DNA from: SAR116 cluster bacterium AG-313-A07
Lineage (GTDB): Bacteria > Pseudomonadota > Alphaproteobacteria > Thalassobaculales > Thalassobaculaceae
NCBI GenBank assembly: GCA_003284265.1
Contig: QBVV01000012.1
Span: 1-49,627 of the forward strand
Length of the DNA: 49,627 nt
Direction: 5' to 3'
Shown piece by piece: positions 7,837 to 16,825 of this stretch. Made by a program: the position numbers and the translations under genes. Below the pieces are notes generated by a model that worked only from the letters and a program-made list of their open reading frames with translations, ran no database searches and was not told the origin of the DNA. The stretch's first letter is position 1. Each line of letters starts with the position of its first letter.

Positions 7837-8547
7837 GTGTTAACTTTAACTCAAATTGAGATAGATGCATTTTATTTAACTCTAAAAGTAGCTCTTTTTA
7901 GTATTGCTATCTGCTTACCAATTGGTGTCACTGTGGCCTTCATTTTATCGAGAGCTTCATTTCCGGGAAAATGGCTTCTAGATGGTTTGGTCCACCTTCC
8001 ACTGGTAATGCCCCCTGTCGTAGTTGGTTACATCCTTCTTATTTTACTGGGCAAACGAGGAATAATTGGAGAATGGCTTTTTCAAACTTTTGATATAACG
8101 ATAGCATTCTCATGGAAGGGAGCCGCGATAGCATCTGCCGTTATGGCTTTCCCGCTTATGGTTAGAGCGGTTCGCCTTTCATTAGACTCCATAGATAAAG
8201 GCTTGGAGGCCGCAGCCCGAACTTTAGGGGCGAACAACATAAAGGTTTTTTTCACTATTACGCTCCCTCTGTCTCTCCCTGGCGTGATAGCAGGCACTAT
8301 TCTAGCTTTTGCTAGAAGTCTTGGCGAGTTCGGCGCCACAATAACATTTGTATCTAATATCCCTGGAGAAACGCAAACGCTACCTCTCGCCCTGTATAAC
8401 TTTACTCAGATCCCAGGAGATCAAACTCCAGCTATTCGATTACTAATAATTTCTTTAATATTAGCATTTGGAGCACTTATCGCCTCAGATGTTTTGGCAA
8501 GACGGGTCAATAAGCGCCTCGGTTTAAACGCAGGAGAACGCGATTGA
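7837..8547 (+). CDS. modB: Molybdate ABC transporter permease ModB
   Basis: Inner-membrane channel subunit of the molybdate importer, 236 residues with about five to six hydrophobic segments. The ModB/CysTW-type EAA loop is seen as GLEAAARTLGANNIKVFFTI plus TLPLSLPGVIAG, and the conserved ARSLGEFGATITFVSNIPG segment is characteristic of ModB. It starts with GTG 2 nt after modA. Its stop overlaps the TTG start of modC (TTGA), so translation is probably coupled. Confidence 0.93.
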   Translation: MLTLTQIEIDAFYLTLKVALFSIAICLPIGVTVAFILSRASFPGKWLLDGLVHLPLVMPPVVVGYILLILLGKRGIIGEWLFQTFDITIAFSWKGAAIASAVMAFPLMVRAVRLSLDSIDKGLEAAARTLGANNIKVFFTITLPLSLPGVIAGTILAFARSLGEFGATITFVSNIPGETQTLPLALYNFTQIPGDQTPAIRLLIISLILAFGALIASDVLARRVNKRLGLNAGERD

Positions 8548-9620
8548 TTGAAGCAAAATTTAATGTGGATCGTGAAGGCTTCACTCTGCAACTTGATCTC
8601 GAACTCCCTGGAACCGGAGTAACGGCTTTATTTGGCCAGTCGGGATCTGGAAAAACCACTACTATCAACGTCTTATCCGGGCTTATTAAACCTAATCATG
8701 GTCTCGTTTCAATTAATGGTAAAGCGCTATTCGATTCCGACAAAGGGATCAATGTCGCAACAGAAAAACGGGGCCTAGGATACGTCTTTCAAGAAGGCCG
8801 GCTTTTTCCTCATCTGACAGTCAAAGAAAATCTGCTATACGGCCTGAAACCAAATATTGATCCTTTCCCCTCTCAAAAAGAAACAATAGAATTACTAGGT
8901 TTAACTAAATTCCTTCATAGAAAACCAGTTTCACTGTCTGGCGGAGAACGACAAAGAGTTGCAATCGGACGAGCGCTGCTCTGCTCTCCACAACTCCTCC
9001 TAATGGACGAACCACTAGCGGCCTTAGACGCTGCACGCAAGCAAGAATTGTTACCATACATATCGAAATTGAAAGATATTTTAAATATTCCAATTATATA
9101 TGTATCGCATCAAATTCAAGAGATTATGAACTTGGCAGATACACTTGTTTTATTAGAAAATGGGAAGGTTTTGGAACAAGGTCCTGTTGATAAAATTATA
9201 AACAATCCTAAAATGACACCTTATTTTGGAGAGAACCTTAAAAGCTCATTTATTAAATGTATAATTGAGAATAATGACCGCAATACAAGTGTTACTAAAT
9301 TAGGGTTCGATGGTGGATTAATAACAACTACCATTTTAAACAAGCCAGTAGGTTCCCACGTCCGAGTTAGGATACGTGCACAAGACATAGCGGTATCAAT
9401 TGAACAACCCCAAGATATCAGTATAGCTAACATCTTTGAGGTAAAGATTAAAACCATTGAACCAAGCGAAGAAGGCTTCGTTGATTTAAGTTTAATTGTA
9501 AAAAATACTATTTTTTGGGCACGTTTGACTAAAACCAGTGTGACAACTCTTAAATTAACTCCTGGTGGGGTTGTCTATGCCTTATTCAAGTCGACAGCGA
9601 TAGAGGTTTTAGGACATTGA
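8544..9620 (+). CDS. modC: Molybdate ABC transporter ATPase ModC
   Basis: ATPase that drives molybdate import through ModB. Walker A is FGQSGSGKTT (residues 30-39), the signature LSGGERQRVAIGRALL begins at residue 131, and Walker B LLLMDEPLAALD is at 151-162. The last 65-70 residues form a TOBE/Mop-like oxyanion-binding domain (HVRVRIRAQDIAVSIEQP onwards), as in ModC, which can inhibit transport when molybdate is plentiful. The length of 358 is normal. The start is TTG at 8544, set by AGGAGA 6 nt upstream and the overlap with the modB stop. Its 3' end faces the rhodanese gene across 30 nt in which I see no clear terminator. Confidence 0.94.
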   Translation: MIEAKFNVDREGFTLQLDLELPGTGVTALFGQSGSGKTTTINVLSGLIKPNHGLVSINGKALFDSDKGINVATEKRGLGYVFQEGRLFPHLTVKENLLYGLKPNIDPFPSQKETIELLGLTKFLHRKPVSLSGGERQRVAIGRALLCSPQLLLMDEPLAALDAARKQELLPYISKLKDILNIPIIYVSHQIQEIMNLADTLVLLENGKVLEQGPVDKIINNPKMTPYFGENLKSSFIKCIIENNDRNTSVTKLGFDGGLITTTILNKPVGSHVRVRIRAQDIAVSIEQPQDISIANIFEVKIKTIEPSEEGFVDLSLIVKNTIFWARLTKTSVTTLKLTPGGVVYALFKSTAIEVLGH

Positions 9621-9650
9621 GGTCTAGATGAATACTCAAAGATCAATCAC

Positions 9651-11246
9651 TTAATCAGGAAATACCTCAAATTTCATACCTCCCGGTCGTGCGATTTGCT
9701 CTACTAAACCTAACTCCCAATTTAAATAATCATTCATTGCTTTTTCAACCTCAACCGGGTCCTCGCGATCGTAAGCTCTCAGGTAAACGTCATTGGGAAC
9801 GGATAACACGTTATTTAACCCGCCTTCTAAAGTTAATCCGGCGGCCTCCCATGCATTTATACCGCCTTCTACGACTGATACACCAGCGGGGAAATCTTTC
9901 ATATCAAGGGCTGCCATGACCGAAATTTTGATATCGGTGGAAATGAAAATTAGGGGGGTATTAATCTCATTTCTCTTTATATCCTTGGTTAGCTTACTTC
10001 TAATGCTGAACCACGCTCCTTTTGGGTGCTTCTCCCTGCAACTAAGACTCTTATCAAGACATACAATTGTAGACCCACTTTCTTGAGCGGTCAGCGCCTC
10101 GCTTGGTGTCACAAAATTGATCTTGTGCTTTTCCAGTCCAAAACAGGGGGCAATTCTCTGACCAGACGACATTGCCTGTCCCTCAAAACCAGTTTCTAGA
10201 ACGTATACCTCGCACCAACCTAGTTGCATTAACCAACTTGCTGTCATTAATGCACGAACCATGAGATCATCCACCAGAACAACACGGGCTTTTTGTGTTG
10301 CTACATACACATCCGTTGCTTGAACTAATTGTCCTCCTGGAGCATGCCGAGAGTCCGAGATGTGACTAATTTTAAACTCTTCCTCTGTTCGAACGTCTAA
10401 AATACATAGTGTGCGCTCTTTTTGCTCATTCCTCCATTGATCTAATGTCTCCTGTTTTATCTTGTTCACTCCAAACTTTTTAGCTGCAGCTTCTGCTCCA
10501 GTTAAAGCCTTTTTATGTCCCGCGGACGACACTGGAGGCGGTGGTCTATCCATTCCATGCTCTAGTTTGAAACCAGCTAAATGCCACCCCATTGTTCCAT
10601 TTCTTAGAGCGACTACTTTATTTGAAACACCTGCGTTGATTAATGACTGTGCGCCAATAATGCTTCGTGTCCGGCCTGCACAATTCACAACAATTGTGGT
10701 ATCCGAAGAAATATCAGTGTCCTGTACTCGATGAACAAGTTCCGCACCAGGCATATCTATACCGGTAGGGATGTTCATTACATTAAACTCTGACATCGGA
10801 CGTGAGTCCAAGACAATGATATCTTCTTTATTATCCATCATGGCCTTCAGTTCCTCTGCCGAAACGGAGGGAGTACCGTACGCATGCTCGATAAACTCTC
10901 CAAAAGCTTTACTTGGAACGTTAAGACCGCTGAATATTTCGAAATCAGCTTTCCCCCACTCTTTCACTCCACCTTCAAGAACACTCAAATCTGTGTAACC
11001 GAAACGTTCAAGTTTTTGCGCGGCTGTTTGAGCGTCTATCCCATCTTCGTCGCATATAACGATTGGTGTTGCTTTCCTCGGAACTAAGTCTGGCATTCTA
11101 ATTTCCAAATAACTTAACGGAATATTCGCGCATAGAAGAATATGCGCCATGCCAAAATCGCCTTCTTCCCTGACATCGATTAAGGCTAATTCCTCGGGCC
11201 CCTCTATCATTTCACATAGTTGTTTTGCAGATATATTTTTTAACAT
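9651..11246 (-). CDS. Four-domain rhodanese-like sulfurtransferase
   Basis: A 531-residue protein made of four rhodanese domains (about 5-105, 120-230, 260-370 and 375-470). Rhodaneses carry a persulfide on a loop cysteine. Domain 2 has the full active loop VVNCAGRTRS. Domain 1 keeps the cysteine (VICDEDG) but not the usual arginine. Domain 3 has Asp (VLVDDLMVR) and domain 4 Ser (IFISTDIK) at the cysteine position, so those two are probably structural. No signal peptide is seen, so it should be cytoplasmic. Similar long rhodaneses are often linked with cysteine/sulfite metabolism; next to a C-S lyase that suggests handling of sulfane sulfur. The acceptor is unknown. Confidence 0.88.
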   Translation of the reverse strand: MLKNISAKQLCEMIEGPEELALIDVREEGDFGMAHILLCANIPLSYLEIRMPDLVPRKATPIVICDEDGIDAQTAAQKLERFGYTDLSVLEGGVKEWGKADFEIFSGLNVPSKAFGEFIEHAYGTPSVSAEELKAMMDNKEDIIVLDSRPMSEFNVMNIPTGIDMPGAELVHRVQDTDISSDTTIVVNCAGRTRSIIGAQSLINAGVSNKVVALRNGTMGWHLAGFKLEHGMDRPPPPVSSAGHKKALTGAEAAAKKFGVNKIKQETLDQWRNEQKERTLCILDVRTEEEFKISHISDSRHAPGGQLVQATDVYVATQKARVVLVDDLMVRALMTASWLMQLGWCEVYVLETGFEGQAMSSGQRIAPCFGLEKHKINFVTPSEALTAQESGSTIVCLDKSLSCREKHPKGAWFSIRSKLTKDIKRNEINTPLIFISTDIKISVMAALDMKDFPAGVSVVEGGINAWEAAGLTLEGGLNNVLSVPNDVYLRAYDREDPVEVEKAMNDYLNWELGLVEQIARPGGMKFEVFPD

Positions 11247-11312
11247 TTTTTGCCAATCTTCGAAGGATGCCCCTGTTTAAAGTAATCTCTTCATTAAATA
11301 TTATCTAGATTT

Positions 11313-13223
11313 TTATATCACCAGTTCTAATGCTTCGGATGCTTCCACCCATTTGGTTTCAACGACTTTTAATTCGTTATCGATGCGCTCCTTTTTCATA
11401 ATAATTTGTTTTAGGTCACTTGTACTCATTTCGTAGGTTTCAGTGTCCCCCAAGATTATTAATACTTCATCTCTTTTGTTAGAAAGCACCGTTATCTGTT
11501 TTTCTAATTCTAATATTTTTTTTCTTAACTCAGAGGTAGCTTTTCTTTTATCAGCTGCGGCTTTTCGTTGCTCTTTTTTGCTAGTCTTTTGGTGTATTTG
11601 GCTCTGCTCATCTTTAACCTTTTTAACTAAGTTCCCTGCGTTCTCCTTCACTTTATCTTTAAGCCAAGAAGCGTAGTCATCTAAATCGCCATTAAAGGGG
11701 TTAACAGTGCCATCCGCAATCAACCATAATCTATCAACGGTTAATTCCAGTAAACGCCGATCATGACTTATAAGTATGACTGCCCCCTTATACGTGTTTA
11801 ACGCAGCTACCAAAGCATCTCGAGCATCAATATCTAAATGATTAGTCGGTTCGTCTAAAATTAGAACATGCGGATTATCATGAGTGATAAGAGCAATGGT
11901 CAATCGCGCTTTCTCCCCCCCTGATAAAAATTTAACTTTCGTAGTTTGTTTGTCCTGTAATAAGCCAACCCCACCAAGTCTGGCACGAACTTTATCAATA
12001 GCCGCTGAGGGCATTAATCTAGCCATATGTTCTGTTGCTGTGTCTTCTAACTCTAGATCCTCCACTTGATGCTGGGCAAAGAACCCTACTTTTAATTTAG
12101 CCGCTCTATGGCTTTCGCCACTCATTTTTTCTAATCGATTTGCTATTAATTTTGCTAACGTGGACTTCCCGTTTCCATTTTGACCAAGAAACCCAATTCT
12201 ATCGTCCGCATCTAAACGTAGATTAATATTACTCAAAACAGGCAAATTATTTACATATCCCACAGAAACCTTCTCTAATGTCACCAATGGAGGGGGGAGC
12301 AGTTCCGGTTCTGGGAACTTGAAAACAGTATTTCCCTCTATTAATTTAGTGGTGCTAGATCCCATTTTTTCAAGCGCTTTTAATCTACTTTGAGCCTGCC
12401 TCGCTTTACTAGCGGTATATCGAAATCGCTCTACAAATTTTTCCATATGTTTTCTTTGAGCGTCTTGTTTTCTAGCCATTGCCTCTTGAAGCGCCAATTT
12501 CTCCTCACGCAGTTTTTCAAATCTATCATAGCCACCACTGTAATATGTTATATTATTCGCTTCCACATGCAGGATCCCGTTAACAGACCTATTTAATAAC
12601 CCACGGTCGTGGCTCACGATAATTAATGTGTTAGGGTATGCTTTTAAATGTGATTCAAGCCAAATAGTCGCCTCTAAATCAAGATGGTTAGTTGGTTCGT
12701 CAAGTAGCAAAACGTCTGGTTCTGCCAACAAAAGAGCCGCAATAGCCACCCGCATTCTCCAGCCTCCTGAGAAGTTTGATAATGGCTCATTTTGAGCTTC
12801 ATTATCAAAACCTAGTCCAGCCAGAATAGTGGCAGCCTTCGATGGTGCCGAATGTGCGCCGATGTCTATCAACCGCGTCTGTATTTCGGCAATACAAACG
12901 GGATCCTTTTCAATCTCAGCCCTTTTGATAAGATCCGCTCGCTCTTTATCCGCGGATAGCACAAATTCCAGTGGGGTTTCATCCCCCCCAGGAGCCTCCT
13001 GACTCACCGTCCCTATTCCATTTATAGAATCTTTTATACCGTTTACAGTTATACTACCCGCATCGGGAAGCAAATCTCCAGTCAACAGCTTTAGTAATGT
13101 CGATTTTCCGCAGCCATTTCGTCCTATTAACCCAATTTTATGGCCTTTCGGGACGGTTGCCGATGCATTTTCAAACAGGATACGACCTGCGATCCGATAT
13201 GTCATTGCAGTTATTTGAATCAT
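11313..13223 (-). CDS. ABC-F family ATPase (Uup/YheS type)
   Basis: A soluble protein with two ATPase cassettes and no membrane segments. ABC-F proteins act on the ribosome, easing stalled translation or protecting against antibiotics. The first cassette has Walker A GRNGCGKST and FSGGWRMRVAIAALLL...LLLDEPTNHLD; the second has GQNGNGKST and LSGGEKARLTIALITH...LILDEPTNHLD. A charged inter-domain linker (EEKLALQEAMARKQDAQRK) and a C-terminal lysine-rich coiled coil (about the last 110 residues) are present, as in Uup/YheS. I prefer the ATG at 13223 (MIQITAM), with AGGG just upstream; an in-frame ATG at 13277 would add 18 residues with no family match. The subfamily is not resolved. Confidence 0.9.
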   Translation of the reverse strand: MIQITAMTYRIAGRILFENASATVPKGHKIGLIGRNGCGKSTLLKLLTGDLLPDAGSITVNGIKDSINGIGTVSQEAPGGDETPLEFVLSADKERADLIKRAEIEKDPVCIAEIQTRLIDIGAHSAPSKAATILAGLGFDNEAQNEPLSNFSGGWRMRVAIAALLLAEPDVLLLDEPTNHLDLEATIWLESHLKAYPNTLIIVSHDRGLLNRSVNGILHVEANNITYYSGGYDRFEKLREEKLALQEAMARKQDAQRKHMEKFVERFRYTASKARQAQSRLKALEKMGSSTTKLIEGNTVFKFPEPELLPPPLVTLEKVSVGYVNNLPVLSNINLRLDADDRIGFLGQNGNGKSTLAKLIANRLEKMSGESHRAAKLKVGFFAQHQVEDLELEDTATEHMARLMPSAAIDKVRARLGGVGLLQDKQTTKVKFLSGGEKARLTIALITHDNPHVLILDEPTNHLDIDARDALVAALNTYKGAVILISHDRRLLELTVDRLWLIADGTVNPFNGDLDDYASWLKDKVKENAGNLVKKVKDEQSQIHQKTSKKEQRKAAADKRKATSELRKKILELEKQITVLSNKRDEVLIILGDTETYEMSTSDLKQIIMKKERIDNELKVVETKWVEASEALELVI

Positions 13224-13330
13224 ACGCCCTGATAACATTCCAGACAAACATTGCCAATAACCAACATGAATAATCAATTAATCATGTTTAAGTCTTTGGA
13301 TTAAGAAACCTTCATGCTAATTGTCTCCGA

Positions 13331-14221
13331 ATGCTCTCATCTTTTAAAAATAGGATTCAAACTTCATCTATAAAAGGCATTCTTTGCATGATAGGCGGAG
13401 CGTTAGCCCTAACAATAAATGATGGCATGGCTAAATATTTAACAGAGTCCTATCCTGTAGGCCAAGTTATGGCCTTGAGAGGTAGCTGTATCCTGGCCAT
13501 CCTTATTCTATTTTTAATTTTAGCAAAAAAACGATTTAACCTTAAAGTTTATTCATGGCCCAATAATTTTTATCGAGCAGCGGCAATGACAGGTTCGACG
13601 TTTTGCTTTATAACTGGGTTAAGCTATCTACCAATTGCTGATGCTATAGCGATAGCGTTTGCCGCTCCATTATTAACCACTTTGCTGGCTATTGTCTGGA
13701 TAAAAGAGCGAGTAGGATTTCACAGATGGGTAGCCATTTTATTTGGTTTCCTAGGAGTAATTATAATTGTTCAACCAACTGGAGACGCTTTTAAGATTGC
13801 GGTTCTCGCCCCCCTTGGTGCAGCATTTTTTGGGGCCATAAGAGACGTCATTACAAGAAAAATTACGGGCTCTGAAAGTTCTTTTGCTATCCTACTTACC
13901 AGTATGTTTCTCATAACCCTTACAGGATACTTTACTTACCCTTTTGGTTGGTCTGAGTTCCAATTCGGACACCTTTGGCTATTTTTATGCTCAAGTATTC
14001 TGGTTGGTTTGGCTCAATATCTTATGATTGAGGCTTTTCGTCTTGGTGAGGTGGGATTAATATCACCGTTTAAATATAGCAGTTTACTTTGGGCTGTTAT
14101 AATTGGTTTTATAGTATGGGGGGATATTCCCGGAAATTTGGTATTAGTCGGAGCAGCAATTTTAATTGTCAGCGGGATATATCTTTTACACGCTGAAAAA
14201 CGTCTACAAAGGGATAGTTAG
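13331..14221 (+). CDS. EamA/DMT family membrane transporter
   Basis: A 296-residue integral membrane protein with about ten hydrophobic segments in two repeated EamA halves, the plan of drug/metabolite transporters (RarD/RhaT/YdcZ relatives). Family marks are MAKYLTESYPVGQVMALRG in the first half and the end-of-helix pattern IADAIAIAFAAPLLTTLLAI...KERVGFHRWVAILFGFLGVIIIVQP. Such proteins mostly export amino acids or small metabolites. It stands 7 nt ahead of a PLP-dependent decarboxylase with which it is likely co-transcribed, so export of, or exchange for, the amine product is possible. The substrate cannot be read from sequence. Confidence 0.88.
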   Translation: MLSSFKNRIQTSSIKGILCMIGGALALTINDGMAKYLTESYPVGQVMALRGSCILAILILFLILAKKRFNLKVYSWPNNFYRAAAMTGSTFCFITGLSYLPIADAIAIAFAAPLLTTLLAIVWIKERVGFHRWVAILFGFLGVIIIVQPTGDAFKIAVLAPLGAAFFGAIRDVITRKITGSESSFAILLTSMFLITLTGYFTYPFGWSEFQFGHLWLFLCSSILVGLAQYLMIEAFRLGEVGLISPFKYSSLLWAVIIGFIVWGDIPGNLVLVGAAILIVSGIYLLHAEKRLQRDS

Positions 14222-14228
14222 CCATCTG

Positions 14229-15467
14229 ATGGACGATAAAAGCTTTCAACCTACGCATCTTGATCTCTTAGCTGGCATTAAACCACTTGTTGAAAATTTT
14301 ACAAATTCAACAGATGAGTTATGTTTTGAACAGTTACCCGAGTTTGGTATGGGGGAAAGAAAAACAATAGAAGCGTTAGCACCCGCAGTATTCGGTGGAG
14401 CGGCTCATCTTGGGGCTGCCCATGCCTTTGCGCATATGGACCCTCCTACTCCCTGGATCACATGGATCACAACGCTTTGGAATGCATCATTAAATCAGAA
14501 TTTACTGCATCCTGATGTTTCTCCTAAAGCGGCAATATTTGAAAAACACGTTATAAAATGGCTTGCTCCATTTTATAATATGACAGGTGGCCATATGACC
14601 CCGGGATCAACTATATCCAATTTAACGGCATTGTGGGTAGCTCGAGATACTGCACGCATCGATAGAATAGTCACTTCAATGGATTCTCATTTATCAATCC
14701 AGAAAGCTGCGAATATTTTAGGCCTCAAGTTATTGAAACTAAATACAAACCTTAAAGGCGAGATCGATATAAATGAAATTCCCCAGGATCTATCAACATC
14801 TGCTCTAGTACTAACAGCCGGGACAACCGCATCTGGAGCAATAGATGACCTAAGCGTGAAAAAAGAAGCCGCATGGCTACATATCGATGCAGCTTGGGCT
14901 GGGCCTTTACGGCTATCTGAAAATTTCACTAATATTTTAGATGGTATAGAGAACGCTGACTCAGTATCGATATCTGGACATAAATGGTTTTTTCAACCAA
15001 AAGAGTCTGGACTTATATTTTTCAAAGATGTGTGCAAAGCGAATAAAACCATCAGCGCGAGTAGCGGTTATTTAACAACTAAAAATGTTGGCATTTTAGG
15101 TTCACATGGAGCTATTGCTCTCCCATTAATGGCTACGCTGATAGCTTGGGGAAAAACTGGATTAATTGAACGCTTAGAAAGATCGATGAATCTATCTATT
15201 CAATTATGGGAAAAACTCAATGAAAACTCGGAAATAACAGTTTTTAACAAACCAACTACCGGTGTTGTTTTGTGGCGTCTCAATACGCATAATCAAACGA
15301 AGGAACTATTCTCACTCTTACCAACTGGTTCGGCATCATTTATCGAGTACAAGAATCAATTTTGGATCAGAAACGTAGCAGCTAACCCTTCAGTTGATGT
15401 TGACGTTCTTTGGAAAAATATTCATCGGGCTCTAATTAAGTTAAAAAATAAAGAACCGAATTATTAA
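14229..15467 (+). CDS. PLP-dependent group II amino-acid decarboxylase family
   Basis: A 412-residue fold-type I PLP enzyme of the aromatic-amino-acid/glutamate/diaminobutyrate decarboxylase family. Visible are the GGHMTPGSTISNLTALWVARD region near the cofactor pocket, HIDAAWAGP with the aspartate that holds the pyridine nitrogen, and the Schiff-base lysine in SISGHKWFFQPKESG. The N-terminal helical part is short for the family (usually 450-500). The start is the ATG at 14229, 7 nt after the DMT gene; a longer frame from 14166 would overlap that gene and shows no family similarity at its N-terminus. The substrate is unknown. The 3' end overlaps the convergent enolase-superfamily gene by 4 nt. 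Confidence 0.86.
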   Translation: MDDKSFQPTHLDLLAGIKPLVENFTNSTDELCFEQLPEFGMGERKTIEALAPAVFGGAAHLGAAHAFAHMDPPTPWITWITTLWNASLNQNLLHPDVSPKAAIFEKHVIKWLAPFYNMTGGHMTPGSTISNLTALWVARDTARIDRIVTSMDSHLSIQKAANILGLKLLKLNTNLKGEIDINEIPQDLSTSALVLTAGTTASGAIDDLSVKKEAAWLHIDAAWAGPLRLSENFTNILDGIENADSVSISGHKWFFQPKESGLIFFKDVCKANKTISASSGYLTTKNVGILGSHGAIALPLMATLIAWGKTGLIERLERSMNLSIQLWEKLNENSEITVFNKPTTGVVLWRLNTHNQTKELFSLLPTGSASFIEYKNQFWIRNVAANPSVDVDVLWKNIHRALIKLKNKEPNY

Positions 15468-16627
15468 ACAGTATATTCCTTAACGAAATCGTAATTAATC
15501 TTCACACCCAGCCCGGGCCTATCAGGAATCTCTACCATACCGTCCTTTAGCACCGGTCCCTGTTCCGCTAACTCAAATAATATGGGGTTAGCTCCGAGTG
15601 AATACTCTATTATATGAGCTGCTGGTGATGCAGCGCATACTTGCAAACCTGCAGCAAACATTAGGGCCCCTCCCCATAAATGTGGTGCTAAAAGAATTTG
15701 GTTGGCACTAGCTATAGCTGCAATCCTCATAGCCTCTGTGATTCCCCCGCAAATTGCCAAATCAGGTTGAAATATATCAGCAGCTCTGAGATCCGCTAGA
15801 TCACGAAATGCAAAACGGGTCGCCTCGTTTTCTCCTGTTGCTATCGGGATATCGGTGCTCGCCCGCACTTCCTTTAAACCCTTCTTATCGTCGGCCGTCA
15901 CTGGCTCTTCAAACCAGGCAATATTTAATTCTTCCACCATCCGGCAAAACCTTTTAGCTTCAGACACGGTGTACGTCCCGTGTGCATCACACATTATATC
16001 AACATCTTGGCCTAATGCTTCCCGCGCTGCCTCCACTCTTTCAACGGAATGTCTTACTTCGCCATCAGCTACCCCAATCCTCATTTTAACCGCTTTGAAG
16101 CCACCTCTGTCGATATAAGATTTTAACTGCTGTCCTATATTATCGACATCAGCCCAACCTCCAGATGCATACGCGGGCATTCTCTCGTGACGGCGGCCTC
16201 CCAATAACTGCCAAACTGGAGCGTTTAGAGATTGTCCAAGTAGATCCCATAGCGCCATATCTATCCCACTAATGGCAGAAATAGTGATCCCTCTGCGGCC
16301 CAAAATTGGAAAAACATGGCCACGGTCGAGTGCGTAATGCCCACGCACTCCATTATACAAATTTTCCCAATGCTTTGAAATCTGGCGACAGTCTTGGCCT
16401 ACAAGTGCTGGACCTAATTCTTGTTCAATCATTACGCTTAAAGCTCGATTATCACCTGCGCTAGCAACTGTAGCTTTGGCTTCCCCATGACCAATCAAAC
16501 CACACTCGGTTTCTATTCTTATCAAAGTCATATCAAATGACGCTACAACACCAAAGTCTGATCGGTGCTGCTGTTTCTCCGGAATCGGGACATGTATCCA
16601 TTTAGCTTTTACTGTTTTAATTTTCAT
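15464..16627 (-). CDS. Enolase-superfamily enzyme (mandelate racemase/muconate lactonizing type)
   Basis: A 387-residue metal-dependent enzyme that abstracts a proton alpha to a carboxylate; members are racemases, cycloisomerases or sugar-acid dehydratases. Metal ligands are visible in order: IMCDAHG, AWFEEPV and IATGENE. General-base candidates are the lysine of FKAVKMRIG (a KxR rather than KxK motif), and Asp plus His in the late segments DIFQPDLAICGG and APHLWGG, an arrangement resembling the mandelate-racemase subgroup. A dehydratase or racemase of an acidic sugar or hydroxy acid is likely. The start is the ATG at 16627 (MKIKTVK); the in-frame ATG at 16651 gives only extra hydrophobic residues. 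Confidence 0.85.
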   Translation of the reverse strand: MKIKTVKAKWIHVPIPEKQQHRSDFGVVASFDMTLIRIETECGLIGHGEAKATVASAGDNRALSVMIEQELGPALVGQDCRQISKHWENLYNGVRGHYALDRGHVFPILGRRGITISAISGIDMALWDLLGQSLNAPVWQLLGGRRHERMPAYASGGWADVDNIGQQLKSYIDRGGFKAVKMRIGVADGEVRHSVERVEAAREALGQDVDIMCDAHGTYTVSEAKRFCRMVEELNIAWFEEPVTADDKKGLKEVRASTDIPIATGENEATRFAFRDLADLRAADIFQPDLAICGGITEAMRIAAIASANQILLAPHLWGGALMFAAGLQVCAASPAAHIIEYSLGANPILFELAEQGPVLKDGMVEIPDRPGLGVKINYDFVKEYTV

Positions 16628-16728
16628 AATAAATCCAATCACCAATATCAATTGGGCTTATATGATCCACCAATTTCCGAGGGTAATTTAACCACAGCCT
16701 GTTCTAAAAGCGCCATAGGCAACACTTA

Positions 16729-16762
16729 GTTTCTATAATTGGCAACTGCCGATTATAGAAAC
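16729..16762. repeat. Perfect inverted repeat, long hairpin
   Basis: GTTTCTATAAT (16729-16739) and ATTATAGAAAC (16752-16762) are perfect 11-bp inverted arms, and the centre adds a GGC/GCC stem with a 4-nt loop. It lies about 60 nt beyond the stop of the small gene at 16826 and about 100 nt ahead of the enolase-superfamily gene, both on the minus strand. There is no T tract, so it is a weak candidate terminator; an operator or mRNA stem is as likely. Confidence 0.6.
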
Positions 16763-16825
16763 CGCTATTATTCTGCCTCGTGAACCAAAGTTAAAGCTAA
16801 TATTTTACTCTTTGTTGAAAGAATT

